From positions 1 through 64,000 of the forward strand of contig NZ_CABMQJ010000005.1 of the NCBI RefSeq assembly GCF_902388705.1: a stretch of 64,000 nt of DNA, written 5' to 3'. The notes under the pieces were generated by a model. It was given only the letters and a program-made list of their open reading frames with translations. It did no database searches and was not told where the DNA came from. The stretch comes from an uncultured Alistipes sp. (GTDB taxonomy: Bacteria > Bacteroidota > Bacteroidia > Bacteroidales > Rikenellaceae). Positions 16,701 to 25,788 of this stretch are shown here, piece by piece. Both the position numbers and the translations under genes were made by a program. Positions within the stretch are counted from its first letter, which is position 1, and each line of letters opens with the position of its first letter.

Positions 16701-18722
16701 ATGACACTGCAAGAGTTCCAGAACGATATCCGCGCGGGTATTCCCGACCGGTTGCCCGCCGCGAAGCCTTATGACAAACAAATCAACCATGCGCCCAAAC
16801 GCAAGGAGATACTCACGCCCGAGGAAGAGGTGCTGGCTGTCCGGAACGCCCTGCGCTACTTTCCGGCCAAACACCACGCCGTATTGGCGAAAGAGTTTGC
16901 CGAGGAGCTGCGCAAGTACGGGCGTATCTATATGTACCGCCTGCGGCCCGACTACGAGATGTATGCGCGGCCGATCGACGAATATCCCTGCCGGTGCCGC
17001 CAGGCCGCCGCGATTATGCTGATGATTCAGAATAACCTCGATAAGGCCGTGGCGCAGCATCCGCACGAGTTGATTACCTACGGCGGCAACGGCGCCGTGT
17101 TCCAGAACTGGGCGCAGTACCGCCTGACGATGAAGTACCTGTCGGAGATGAGCGACCGCCAGACGCTGGTGATGTACTCGGGCCATCCGCTCGGACTTTT
17201 CCCGTCGCATCCCGACGCTCCGCGCGTGGTGGTGACCAACGGCATGGTGATTCCCAACTATTCGAAGCCCGACGACTGGGAGCGCCTGAACGCCCTCGGC
17301 GTGTCGCAATACGGCCAGATGACGGCCGGTTCCTATATGTATATCGGCCCGCAGGGCATCGTCCACGGCACGACCATCACGGTGATGAACGCTGCGCGCA
17401 AGCGTTTTACCGCCGACCGCCGGGATGCCCGGGGTATGCTCTTCGTTTCGTCCGGACTGGGCGGCATGTCGGGCGCACAGCCCAAGGCGGGCAATATCTC
17501 GGGCGTGGTGAGCGTCATCGCCGAAATCAATCCCAAGGCGGCGCAGAAGCGCTACGAGCAGGGGTGGGTCGACGAACTGCACGAATCGCTCGACGAACTG
17601 ATTCCCCGTATCCGCCGTGCCTGTGCGGCCCGGGAAGTGGTTTCCCTGGCTTATGTGGGCAATGTCGTCGACCTTTGGGAGCGGCTTGCAGCCGAAGATG
17701 TTCCCGTAGACCTCGGTTCCGACCAGACCTCGCTCCACAATCCGTGGGCCGGAGGATACTATCCCGTGGACGTCAGCTACGAGGCTTCGAACAAGATGAT
17801 GGCCGAGGAGCCCGCCCGTTTCCGCGAGTGCGTGCAGGAGTCGCTGCGCCGTCAGGTGGATGCCATCAACAAGCTGACCGCCCGGGGCATGTACTTCTTC
17901 GACTATGGCAATGCGTTCCTGCTGGAGGCTTCGCGCGCCGGGGCCGCCGTGATGGGCGAGGGCGGGCGTTTCCGCTATCCCTCCTACGTGCAGGACATCA
18001 TGGGCCCGATGTTCTTCGACTACGGTTTCGGGCCGTTCCGCTGGGTTTGCACCTCGGGCAGGCCCGAAGACCTCGAACTCACCGACCGCCTTGCGGCCGA
18101 AGCGCTGGAGGAGATTCGTGCCACGGCGCCCGCCGAAATTGCCGGACAGCTCGACGACAACATCCATTGGATTCGCGAGGCCGGCCGCAACTGCCTTGTC
18201 GTCGGTTCGCAGGCCCGTATCCTCTATGCCGACAGCGAGGGACGCACCAAAATCGCGCAGGCTTTCAACCGGGCGGTTGCCGACGGACGCCTGTCGGCTC
18301 CCGTCGTGCTGGGCCGCGACCACCACGACGTGTCGGGCACCGATTCGCCTTACCGCGAAACGTCGAATATCTACGACGGTTCGAACCTCACGGCGGACAT
18401 GGCCGTGCAGAACGTCATCGGCGATTCGTTCCGCGGCGCTACATGGGTGTCGATACACAACGGCGGCGGCGTAGGCTGGGGCGAGGTCATCAACGGCGGT
18501 TTCGGCATGGTGGTCGACGGTTCGGAAGATGCCGACCGTCACATCCGCGAAATGCTGCTGTGGGACGTCAACAACGGCATCGCACGCCGCAGCTGGGCGC
18601 GTAACGAGGGAGCCATGTCGGCCATCCGCCGCGAAATGGAACGCACGCCCGGGCTGCAGGTCACCCTGCCTAATGCCGCCGACGAAGAATTAATCCGTAA
18701 CATATTAAAAGAAAACGAATAA
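16701..18722 (+). CDS. hutU: Urocanate hydratase (long form)
   Basis: This 673-residue NAD+-dependent urocanase converts urocanate to imidazolonepropionate. Recognisable parts are YGGNGAVFQNWAQY, SGLGGMSGAQPKAGNISG, GPFRWVCTSGRPEDLELTD with the conserved active-site cysteine, and HHDVSGTDSPYRETSNI. The end carries HNGGGVGWGEVINGGFG. It is about 110 residues longer than the usual 550-residue bacterial enzyme and near the length of the animal protein. The extra sequence is at the N-terminus (before about residue 85) and in internal insertions. It lies between ftcD and hutH, all tightly spaced. Confidence 0.95.
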   Translation: MTLQEFQNDIRAGIPDRLPAAKPYDKQINHAPKRKEILTPEEEVLAVRNALRYFPAKHHAVLAKEFAEELRKYGRIYMYRLRPDYEMYARPIDEYPCRCRQAAAIMLMIQNNLDKAVAQHPHELITYGGNGAVFQNWAQYRLTMKYLSEMSDRQTLVMYSGHPLGLFPSHPDAPRVVVTNGMVIPNYSKPDDWERLNALGVSQYGQMTAGSYMYIGPQGIVHGTTITVMNAARKRFTADRRDARGMLFVSSGLGGMSGAQPKAGNISGVVSVIAEINPKAAQKRYEQGWVDELHESLDELIPRIRRACAAREVVSLAYVGNVVDLWERLAAEDVPVDLGSDQTSLHNPWAGGYYPVDVSYEASNKMMAEEPARFRECVQESLRRQVDAINKLTARGMYFFDYGNAFLLEASRAGAAVMGEGGRFRYPSYVQDIMGPMFFDYGFGPFRWVCTSGRPEDLELTDRLAAEALEEIRATAPAEIAGQLDDNIHWIREAGRNCLVVGSQARILYADSEGRTKIAQAFNRAVADGRLSAPVVLGRDHHDVSGTDSPYRETSNIYDGSNLTADMAVQNVIGDSFRGATWVSIHNGGGVGWGEVINGGFGMVVDGSEDADRHIREMLLWDVNNGIARRSWARNEGAMSAIRREMERTPGLQVTLPNAADEELIRNILKENE

Positions 18723-18738
18723 ACCCAGATTACCTTAC

Positions 18739-20220
18739 ATGGAACATCATCATATCTCCGCGGAACATCTTTCCGTAGACCGCGTCCGTGAAATCCTCGA
18801 ACGCCGCCTCCCGCTGACCTTAAGCGACGATGCCCGCGCACGTATCGTCCGATGCCGCGAGTACCTCGACCGCAAAATGGAGAACCCCGAACGGCCGATC
18901 TACGGCATCACCACCGGCTTCGGCTCGCTGTGCGACATTTCGGTGGGATTCGACGAACTTGCCCGGCTGCAGAAAAACCTCGTGATGTCGCACGCCTGCG
19001 GCACCGGGGAGCGGGTGCCTTCGGAGATTGTGAAACTCATCCTGCTGCTCAAGATACAGTCGCTGTCGTACGGCCATTCGGGAGTCCAGCTCAAAACCGT
19101 GGAGCGGCTGATCGATTTCTTCAACCACGATATCCTGCCCGTCGTTTACCAGCAGGGGTCGCTCGGGGCCTCGGGCGATCTGGCGCCGCTGGCGCACATG
19201 AGCCTGCCGTTGCTGGGATTGGGCGAAGTGGAGTATCAGGGCGCCGTCCGATCCGCCGCCGGCGTGCTGGCGGAATTGGGCTGGCAGCCGATCGACCTGC
19301 AGTCGAAAGAGGGGCTGGCGCTGCTCAACGGCACCCAGTTCATGAGCGCCTACGGGGTGTGGGCGCTGATTCAGGCCCGTCGTCTGGGCGAGTGGGCCGA
19401 CCGTATCGGGGCCCTTTCGCTCGATGCTTTCGACGGGCGTATCGAGCCTTTCTGCGATCAGGTGCATATGATTCGCGCCCATCGGGGACAGCTCACGACG
19501 GCCCGGAACATCCGCCGCCTGCTGGAGGGCAGCGAACTGATTGCCCGGAACAAGCAGCACGTGCAGGATCCCTATTCGTTCCGTTGTATTCCGCAGGTGC
19601 ACGGAGCTTCGAAAGATACCGTCGACTATGTCGAAAGCGTGCTGACCACCGAAATCAACAGTACGACCGACAACCCGACGGTCTTTCCCGAGGAGGATAT
19701 GGTCGTTTCGGCGGGCAATTTCCACGGACAGCCGATTGCGCTGGCGATGGACTTCCTGGCCATCGCCCTTGCCGAGCTGGGCAACATCTCGGAACGGCGT
19801 ACTTACAAACTGATTTCCGGTGCGCGCGAATTGCCGAAATTCCTCGTCGCCAAGCCGGGGCTGAACAGCGGGTTCATGATTCCGCAGTATACCGCCGCGT
19901 CGATCGTCAGCCAATCCAAGGGGCTATGCATGCCCGCCTCGGTCGACTCGATTCCTTCGTCGCAGGGGCAGGAAGACCATGTGAGCATGGGTTCCAATGC
20001 GGCGACCAAACTCTACCGCGTGGTGCTCAACACCGAGCGGGTGCTGGCCATCGAACTGTTCAACGCTGCGCAGGCGCTCGAATTCCGCCGTCCGGCACGT
20101 TCGTCCGCGGCCATCGAGCGGATTGTGGCCGATTACCGCAAACGGGTGCCGTTCATCGACAACGACTCGGTGATGTACCCCCATATCGAATCATCCATTC
20201 AGTTTATCCGGACATTATGA
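18739..20220 (+). CDS. hutH: Histidine ammonia-lyase
   Basis: This 493-residue enzyme deaminates L-histidine to urocanate, the first step of the pathway. The Ala-Ser-Gly triad that cyclises to the MIO cofactor is at residues 144-146 in GSLGASGDLAPLAH, almost the same position as in the Pseudomonas enzyme. Further support comes from YGITTGFGSLCDI, LNGTQFMSAYG, QDPYSFRCIPQVHGA, STTDNPTVF and SSQGQEDHVSMGSNAA. Length is normal. The TGA stop overlaps the hutI ATG (ATGA), implying translational coupling. Confidence 0.97.
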   Translation: MEHHHISAEHLSVDRVREILERRLPLTLSDDARARIVRCREYLDRKMENPERPIYGITTGFGSLCDISVGFDELARLQKNLVMSHACGTGERVPSEIVKLILLLKIQSLSYGHSGVQLKTVERLIDFFNHDILPVVYQQGSLGASGDLAPLAHMSLPLLGLGEVEYQGAVRSAAGVLAELGWQPIDLQSKEGLALLNGTQFMSAYGVWALIQARRLGEWADRIGALSLDAFDGRIEPFCDQVHMIRAHRGQLTTARNIRRLLEGSELIARNKQHVQDPYSFRCIPQVHGASKDTVDYVESVLTTEINSTTDNPTVFPEEDMVVSAGNFHGQPIALAMDFLAIALAELGNISERRTYKLISGARELPKFLVAKPGLNSGFMIPQYTAASIVSQSKGLCMPASVDSIPSSQGQEDHVSMGSNAATKLYRVVLNTERVLAIELFNAAQALEFRRPARSSAAIERIVADYRKRVPFIDNDSVMYPHIESSIQFIRTL

Positions 20221-21458
20221 GGCTTCTGGTAAAGAACATCGGTACGATTGTCGGTATCGAAACCGCCGGCTGCATGCGGCTGTGCGGCGAAGAGATGGAC
20301 CGGCTGGAAACCTGCGACGATGCGTGGCTGCTCTGTGACGGCGGCCGCATCGCCGCATTCGGTTTTATGGAAACGCTGGGCGATATGGCCGTGGACAAGG
20401 TCGTCGATGCGGAAGGGGGGATGCTTTTCCCGTCGTTCTGCGATTCGCATACGCACCTGGTCTATGCCGGAAGCCGCGAGCAGGAGTTCCTCGACAAGAT
20501 ACACGGGTTGAGCTACGAAGAGATTGCCCGCCGCGGCGGGGGCATCCTCAATTCCGCCGATCTGCTGCACGCAACTTCCGAGGAGGAACTTTACCGGCAG
20601 GCGATGGAGCGTGTCCGCGAAATCGCCGCCAAGGGTACCGGAGCCGTGGAGATAAAGAGCGGTTACGGGCTTACGACGGCCGATGAACTGAAGATGCTGC
20701 GCGTCGTCCGCCGCATCCGCGAAACGGCGTCGCTGGCCGTGCGGGCCACGTTCCTCGGGGCGCATGCCGTGCCGCGCGACTATATCGGCCGGCAGGAGGA
20801 GTATGTGGAGCTGGTCTGCAGCGAAATGCTGCCTGCCGTGGCGGCCGAAGGACTGGCCGATTTCGTCGACGTGTTCTGCGACGAGGGTTTCTTTACGGTG
20901 GCGCAGACGGCCCGTATCCTGAAAGCCGGGCGCAAACTGGGGCTCCGGGCCAAGATACATGCCAACGAACTGGCCGTTTCCGGCGGCGTGCAGGTCGGGG
21001 TGGAGTACGACGCCCTTTCGGTCGACCACCTCGAACGCATGGGCGGGGAGGAGATTGCGGCCCTGCACGGTGCGGTGACTTCGCCGACGATGCTGCCCGG
21101 CGCGGCGTTCTTCCTCGGCATGAGCTATCCCCCGGCCCGCGAGATGATAAACGCGGGACTGGGCGTGGCGCTGGCCTCGGACTACAATCCCGGCTCGTCG
21201 CCGTCGGGCGATATGCGCATGGTCGTTTCGCTGGCCTGCATCCGCATGAAAATGACCCCTGCCGAGGCGCTCAATGCCGCGACGCTCAACGGGGCCTATG
21301 CCATGGGGTTGAGCCGCGACTACGGCTCCATTACGGCCGGCAAGGTCGCCAATTTCTTCATTACCGCGCCGATGCCGTCGGTAGCGTTCATGCCTTATGC
21401 CTATACCACGCCGCTTATCCGCCGCGTATTTCTTGCCGGCGAGGAGTTCGTGGCGTAG
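20217..21458 (+). CDS. hutI: Imidazolonepropionase
   Basis: This 413-residue amidohydrolase opens imidazolonepropionate to N-formimino-L-glutamate. Metal-binding SHTHLVYAGSRE comes at about residues 80-90, then EIKSGYGL, the later His in KIHANELAVSGG, and the catalytic Asp in ALASDYNPGSSPSG, all in the expected order and spacing. The frame is open for some 455 codons upstream, but that region is a shadow of hutH. The ATG at 20217 overlaps the hutH stop and is where homology begins. It is the last enzyme gene of the hut operon. Confidence 0.97.
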   Translation: MRLLVKNIGTIVGIETAGCMRLCGEEMDRLETCDDAWLLCDGGRIAAFGFMETLGDMAVDKVVDAEGGMLFPSFCDSHTHLVYAGSREQEFLDKIHGLSYEEIARRGGGILNSADLLHATSEEELYRQAMERVREIAAKGTGAVEIKSGYGLTTADELKMLRVVRRIRETASLAVRATFLGAHAVPRDYIGRQEEYVELVCSEMLPAVAAEGLADFVDVFCDEGFFTVAQTARILKAGRKLGLRAKIHANELAVSGGVQVGVEYDALSVDHLERMGGEEIAALHGAVTSPTMLPGAAFFLGMSYPPAREMINAGLGVALASDYNPGSSPSGDMRMVVSLACIRMKMTPAEALNAATLNGAYAMGLSRDYGSITAGKVANFFITAPMPSVAFMPYAYTTPLIRRVFLAGEEFVA

Positions 21459-21479
21459 TTTTTGACCCCGAACGCATGT

Positions 21480-22466
21480 ATGAGATTACTGATTATACTA
21501 ATTGGCCTGGCGCTGTCCGGGGCCGTAAAAGCACAGGATATGAAGCCGTTGACACCGGAAGAGAAACGTGTGATTGTCGACAAGGGCACCGAAGCGCCTT
21601 TCTCGGGACGTTATTACAACCATAGCGAGCCGGGCGTGTACCGTTGCCGCCAGTGCGGTGCGCCGCTGTACCGCTCGCAGGATAAATTCGATGCCGGCTG
21701 CGGCTGGCCCAGTTTCGACGACCAGATACCGGGTGCCGTGAAACGTACGCCCGATGCCGACGGCCGGCGTACCGAAATCACCTGTGCCCGCTGCGGCGGC
21801 CACTTGGGCCATGTCTTTACGGGCGAGGGCTTCACGCCCAGGAATACGCGCCACTGCGTCAACTCCCTTTCGCTCGACTTCGAACCCGAAGCCAAAGCCG
21901 GGCAGCGGCTCGAAGCCGGACAAACAGGGATGCCGGGAACTGCCGCGCAGGCACCCGAACCGTCTGCGGCGCAGCCGAAAGGGCATACCGAAACGGCGAT
22001 TTTTGCCGGAGGCTGTTTCTGGGGCGTGGAATACCTGTTGTCGAAGATTCCCGGCGTGCTGAAAGTCGAGTCGGGGTATACGGGCGGTACGACCGAAAAT
22101 CCCACTTACGAGGAGGTTTGCAGCCACCGTACGGGACATGCCGAAGCGGTGCGTGTGGTGTTCGACCCGGCGAAAGTGCCGTATGAAAAGATAGCGCGCT
22201 TCTTTTTCGAAATCCACGATCCTACGCAGATCGGCGGGCAGGGCCCCGACCTCGGCGACCAGTATCGCTCCGAGGTATTCTATACGACGCCCGAACAGCA
22301 GCAGACCGCAGAAAAGCTGATTGCCCTGCTGCGGGAAAAGGGTTACGACGTTGTGACCGAAGTTACGCCTGCAGGCCGATTCTGGCCTGCGGAGGATTAC
22401 CACCAGCGTTACTACGAGCATAAAGGTACGCTGCCGTACTGCCATTACTATACGAAACGGTTCTGA
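21480..22466 (+). CDS. msrBA: Exported peptide-methionine sulfoxide reductase, MsrB-MsrA fusion
   Basis: This 328-residue protein has a signal peptide (MRLLIILIGLALSGAVKAQ). An MsrB domain follows (about 25-145) with the zinc pairs in YRCRQCG and CARCGGHLGH and the catalytic Cys in RHCVNSLSL. A Pro/Ala linker leads to an MsrA domain (about 172-325) with the nucleophile in AIFAGGCFWGVEY and EDYHQRYY near the end. It repairs both methionine sulfoxide epimers, here presumably in the periplasm. The domain order is the reverse of the MsrA-MsrB form, and the thioredoxin-like domain of PilB is absent. It starts 21 nt after hutI with no terminator between, so it may be read with the hut genes. Confidence 0.94.
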   Translation: MRLLIILIGLALSGAVKAQDMKPLTPEEKRVIVDKGTEAPFSGRYYNHSEPGVYRCRQCGAPLYRSQDKFDAGCGWPSFDDQIPGAVKRTPDADGRRTEITCARCGGHLGHVFTGEGFTPRNTRHCVNSLSLDFEPEAKAGQRLEAGQTGMPGTAAQAPEPSAAQPKGHTETAIFAGGCFWGVEYLLSKIPGVLKVESGYTGGTTENPTYEEVCSHRTGHAEAVRVVFDPAKVPYEKIARFFFEIHDPTQIGGQGPDLGDQYRSEVFYTTPEQQQTAEKLIALLREKGYDVVTEVTPAGRFWPAEDYHQRYYEHKGTLPYCHYYTKRF

Positions 22467-22540
22467 TTACCGGCAGGCATGCCCGGCGTCCGATTTATGG
22501 GCCGGATAAAGTCTGCTGCCCGGAGGGTTTCGGACACCAA

Positions 22541-22570
22541 AATCCCCGCATAAAGCGGGGATTATTCGTT
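22541..22570 (+). terminator. Terminator after msrBA
   Basis: A perfect 9-bp stem, AATCCCCGC / GCGGGGATT, with a 5-nt loop is followed by ATTCGTTT. Confidence 0.75.
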
Positions 22571-22673
22571 TCGGGCGTTTGCGGAAGGTGTTACCGATGC
22601 GGATTTACGGAGAGATTTCAACCGGGGGCGTGGTTGTAACCATGCCCTGCGGCGGTTGTTTTCCCGGAGCCTG

Positions 22674-23300
22674 CTATTCGCAGGGCAGACGGTCGATTTC
22701 GCCGTTCATGATGCGGGGCAGGTATTCACGTATCTTTTCGGCGGGCCAGTTCCACCATTGCAGCTCTTGCAGGCGTGCTGCCGTGTCGGCGTCGAAACGG
22801 GGCCGGATTGCCTTTGCCGGGACTCCCCCGACGATGGTGTAGGGCTCGACGTCCTTGGTGACGACGGCCCGTGCTGCGACGATTGCCCCGTCGCCGATGT
22901 GCACGCCCGCCATGACGACGGCCTCGTAGCCAATCCATACGTCGTTTCCGATGACGATGTCGCCCTTGTTGTCCCAAGCCGAGGTTACGTCCTTTTTGTC
23001 CAGTCCCCACTCTTCGAAGAAGAGCGGGAACGTGTAGTTCGCGAGGGAATGCAGCGTGTGGTTGGCGCTGTTGAACAGGAACCGGGCGCCGCAGGCGATG
23101 GAGCAGAATTTGCCGATTATCAGCCGGTCTTTGTTAATCGGGTAGTGATACAGGACGTTGTTCTTTTCGAATTGCGTCGGGTCGTTCACGAAGTCGTTGT
23201 AAATCGTATAGTCGCCGACTTCAATATTGGGGTTGTCGATGACGGAGTTCAGGTAGATTGTCTGGCGGTCGTTTGTGCGGGGATAGGTTTTCGTATTCAT
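22674..23300 (-). CDS. Vat/CatB-like O-acetyltransferase (left-handed beta-helix)
   Basis: This 208-residue hexapeptide-repeat acetyltransferase most resembles the xenobiotic (Vat/CatB) class, which uses acetyl-CoA to modify streptogramin A or chloramphenicol. The family signs are NPNIEVGDYTIYNDF, VLYHYPINKDRLIIGKFCSI, FLFNSANHTLHSLANYTFPL with the catalytic-type His, GDIVIGNDVWIGYEAVVMAG, and GAIVAARAVVTKDVEPYTIVGGVPAKAIR. It is the last gene of the umuD-SDR-umuC operon, 11 nt after umuC. The frame stays open far upstream inside umuC, but homology begins at ATG 23300. Whether it confers resistance or acts on a cell metabolite is unknown. Confidence 0.85.
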   Translation of the reverse strand: MNTKTYPRTNDRQTIYLNSVIDNPNIEVGDYTIYNDFVNDPTQFEKNNVLYHYPINKDRLIIGKFCSIACGARFLFNSANHTLHSLANYTFPLFFEEWGLDKKDVTSAWDNKGDIVIGNDVWIGYEAVVMAGVHIGDGAIVAARAVVTKDVEPYTIVGGVPAKAIRPRFDADTAARLQELQWWNWPAEKIREYLPRIMNGEIDRLPCE

Positions 23301-23311
23301 GGTGTGGGGTT

Positions 23312-24574
23312 TCAGTCGGTTTTTACGGTGATGATGTCGTTCCAGTCGGTCGTGTAGCTGCGTGAGAGGTGCTCGCGGGTCATTTTCAGCGGGCCGAATC
23401 CCTGCGAGGCCACCACGATTCGGTTGCGGCCGTAGGTGCGGTTCGCTGCGTCCAGAGCGTCCATCAACCGGGCGTGCCTGGCCCGGTCGACCGGGTCGAA
23501 CAGGTCGGTTTGCAGTCCCGTGCGGGACGAGATCTCCGAGAGCATTATTCCGGCTTTCTTGTAGCCGTAGCCCTTGCGGAAGATTCGCTGCAGGGCCTGC
23601 GTGGCGAGCGGAACCAGCTCCAGCGTATCGTCCGTAGCCATGATGGGGCGTATCGTTTCGCTTTCGAAGTACTGCGGCAGCTCCTCGCGGTGGCGGTTGG
23701 TGAGGATGTAGACCGTCAGTTCGCCGCAGAGGCTTTGCTGGCGGCGCAGTTTTTCGGCGGCCATCGAAGTGAAAGCGGCTACGGAGGTGCGAATGTCCTC
23801 GTATTCGGTCAGTTCGTGTGCAAAGCTGCGCGATACGGTGATTTGCTGCTTGGCCGGCGGTGCGTTTTCGAAGTCGATGCATGCTTCGCCCTGCAGCTCT
23901 TTCCACGTGCGCAGGCCCGTAACCCCCATTCGGCCGCGCACCCATGCTTCGGGACGCTGCGTGAAGTCCCATGCCGTCTGTATGCCTGCGCCCTGCAGCA
24001 TGCGGCGGTGCTTGCGCCCGATGCCCCATACGTCCTCGATCGGGAATTTGCGAAGTACTTTTTCGATATCCTGCGGGCGATACATCAGGCAGGCCCCCTG
24101 AAGTTTGGGGTAGTGCTTGCAGAGTTTCGACGCGATTTTGGCCAGTGTCTTGGTCGGGGCGATGCCGATGCTCACCGGGATGCCCGTATTGCGGCGCACC
24201 GTGCAGCTGATACGGTGCCCCAGATCTTCGAGCTGCCCGATGCCGATACCCCGCAAATCGAGGAACGCCTCGTCGATGGAGTAGACTTCGGCGGCGGGTA
24301 CCATGCTCCGCAGCGTCCAGATAACACGCCGCGACATGTCGCCGTAGAGGTTGAAATTGCTCGAAAAGACGGCGATACCGTACCGTTTTTCGAGGTGTCG
24401 TATCTGGAAATAGGGGTGTCCCATGCGGATGCCGAGCGCTTTTGCCTCGTTCGAGCGTGCGATGACGCAGCCGTCGTTGTTCGACAGCACGATGACGGGC
24501 TGCCCCTCCAGTTCGGGACGGAATACCCGTTCGCACGAAGCGAAAAAGTTGTTGCAGTCGCAAAGCCCGTACAT
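23312..24574 (-). CDS. umuC: Y-family DNA polymerase V catalytic subunit
   Basis: This 420-residue translesion polymerase shows CDCNNFFASCERVF with the first catalytic Asp, IVLSNNDGCVIARSNEAK and VYSIDEAFLDLRGI with the second acidic pair. The helix-hairpin region (KVLRKFPIEDVWGIGRKHRRML) and a UmuC-specific C-terminal part (SRSFAHELTEYEDI) follow. Length equals that of E. coli UmuC (422). It begins 2 nt after the stop of the SDR gene, which separates it from its partner umuD. All are tightly packed, so they are expected to be expressed together under DNA damage. Confidence 0.95.
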   Translation of the reverse strand: MYGLCDCNNFFASCERVFRPELEGQPVIVLSNNDGCVIARSNEAKALGIRMGHPYFQIRHLEKRYGIAVFSSNFNLYGDMSRRVIWTLRSMVPAAEVYSIDEAFLDLRGIGIGQLEDLGHRISCTVRRNTGIPVSIGIAPTKTLAKIASKLCKHYPKLQGACLMYRPQDIEKVLRKFPIEDVWGIGRKHRRMLQGAGIQTAWDFTQRPEAWVRGRMGVTGLRTWKELQGEACIDFENAPPAKQQITVSRSFAHELTEYEDIRTSVAAFTSMAAEKLRRQQSLCGELTVYILTNRHREELPQYFESETIRPIMATDDTLELVPLATQALQRIFRKGYGYKKAGIMLSEISSRTGLQTDLFDPVDRARHARLMDALDAANRTYGRNRIVVASQGFGPLKMTREHLSRSYTTDWNDIITVKTD

Positions 24575-24576
24575 CG

Positions 24577-25323
24577 CTACTCCACGTATATCATCTTTTT
24601 GGTCATGCCTCCGTCGATGACGAGGTTCTGGCCATCGATGAAATCGTTGGCCGGATCGGCGAGGAACAGGCAGGCGCGGGCAATGTCACCGGGCACGCCG
24701 ACACGCCCCGAAGGGTGCTGGCGACGGTCGCGCTCCGTGAGTTCCCCGAAATTGCCGTTGTCTATCCATCCCGGGCTGATGCAGTTGACCGTGACGTTAT
24801 ATTCCGAAAACGACAGTGCCAGCGCATGCGTCAGTGCTACCATGCCGCCTTTCGATGCGGCGTATGCTTCGCTGCCGGGCTCGCTTTGCAGCCAGCGCGT
24901 CGAAGCGATGTTTATAATCCTGCCGTACAGCCGTTTCCCTTCCGGGGTGTTGCGCCGTGCGGCCATATGCTGTGCCGTAACGAACACGGGCCGCAGGTTC
25001 ACGGCCAGTATCCGGTCGAATTGTTCGGCAGCGGTGTCCGCAAGCGGTGAAAATTCGCTGATTCCGGCATTGTTGACGAGGATGCCGATCTCCCCGAAGC
25101 GCTCGCAGACGGCATCGAACACTCCGCGCAGCGCTGCTGCGTCGGCTACATCGGCAGGGTAGAACGCCGCCCCGGTATCGCGGGCTGCGGCCTCGCCCTG
25201 CATGCGGTCGAGATCGCAGAATGCCACCCTGGCGCCCGCCTTGCGGAACGCCTCGACGATGCTGCGGCCGATGCCGTGCGCACCGCCCGTGACGAATACG
25301 CATTTGTCCTTGAAATCGTTCAT
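24577..25323 (-). CDS. SDR-family NAD(P)-dependent oxidoreductase
   Basis: This 248-residue classical short-chain dehydrogenase has the cofactor motif TGGAHGIGRS (about 12-21), NNAGISEF at about 86-93, and the catalytic Ser and Tyr-x-x-x-Lys in IINIASTRW and YAASKGG. ISPGWIDNG follows, and the C-terminus is DFIDGQNLVIDGGM. CDLDR after the second strand, with Asp, suggests NAD+ preference. It fits exactly between umuD (6 nt before) and umuC (2 nt after). Substrate unknown. Resemblance to 3-oxoacyl-ACP reductases is general to the family and not evidence of that role. Confidence 0.9.
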   Translation of the reverse strand: MNDFKDKCVFVTGGAHGIGRSIVEAFRKAGARVAFCDLDRMQGEAAARDTGAAFYPADVADAAALRGVFDAVCERFGEIGILVNNAGISEFSPLADTAAEQFDRILAVNLRPVFVTAQHMAARRNTPEGKRLYGRIINIASTRWLQSEPGSEAYAASKGGMVALTHALALSFSEYNVTVNCISPGWIDNGNFGELTERDRRQHPSGRVGVPGDIARACLFLADPANDFIDGQNLVIDGGMTKKMIYVE

Positions 25324-25329
25324 GGCGAA

Positions 25330-25770
25330 TCAGATTTTTTTGATCGAATAGGTGACCACTCCCCAGACTGCAAAGTTGCGGTCGCGGCCGACCTCTATCG
25401 GTTTGTAACGTTTGTTTGCAGGGACGAGGACAATCCGGTCGGGAGCGATTCGCACCCGCTTGAGGGTGAATTCCCCGTCGAGGAAGCAGACCGCCACGCA
25501 GCCGTCGAAGGGCTCTGCGGACTTGTCGACAACCAGCAAATCGCCGTCGGCGATGCCGTCATCCTGCATGCTGTCGCCCGCGACCCGTGCGAAGAACGTT
25601 GCCCCCGGATTGCGGATTAGCGCCCGGTTCAGGTCGAGCGAAGGTTCGAGGTGGTCGTCGACCGGCGAGGGGAAGCCTGCCGAAACGCCGCTCGTCGCCA
25701 TCGGGAGCTCGGCCTCCGTCGTGGTGTCGGGCCGTATGAATTGAAGTCGTATCTCTTCTGGGTTGTCCAT
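25330..25770 (-). CDS. umuD: UmuD-type S24-family autoprotease, polymerase V accessory subunit
   Basis: This 146-residue protein has a self-cleavage site at Ala31-Gly32 in VSAGFPSP, the catalytic Ser67 in VAGDSMQDDGI and Lys104 in FLDGEFTLKRV. The Ser-to-Lys distance of 37 residues is the same as in E. coli UmuD (60 and 97). Cleavage would give UmuD', which joins UmuC. The start is uncertain between ATG 25770 and ATG 25782. I prefer 25770 because a promoter-like element lies at 25791-25798. A still longer frame from 25833 runs through that promoter and is unlikely. It is the first gene of a four-gene operon. Confidence 0.93.
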   Translation of the reverse strand: MDNPEEIRLQFIRPDTTTEAELPMATSGVSAGFPSPVDDHLEPSLDLNRALIRNPGATFFARVAGDSMQDDGIADGDLLVVDKSAEPFDGCVAVCFLDGEFTLKRVRIAPDRIVLVPANKRYKPIEVGRDRNFAVWGVVTYSIKKI

Positions 25771-25788
25771 CCGGTTGTTCATAGTCCC

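Noticed and set aside
16692..18542. A long open frame antisense to hutU
   Set aside because: It lies wholly inside a fully conserved urocanase gene and has no motif or plausible start context.
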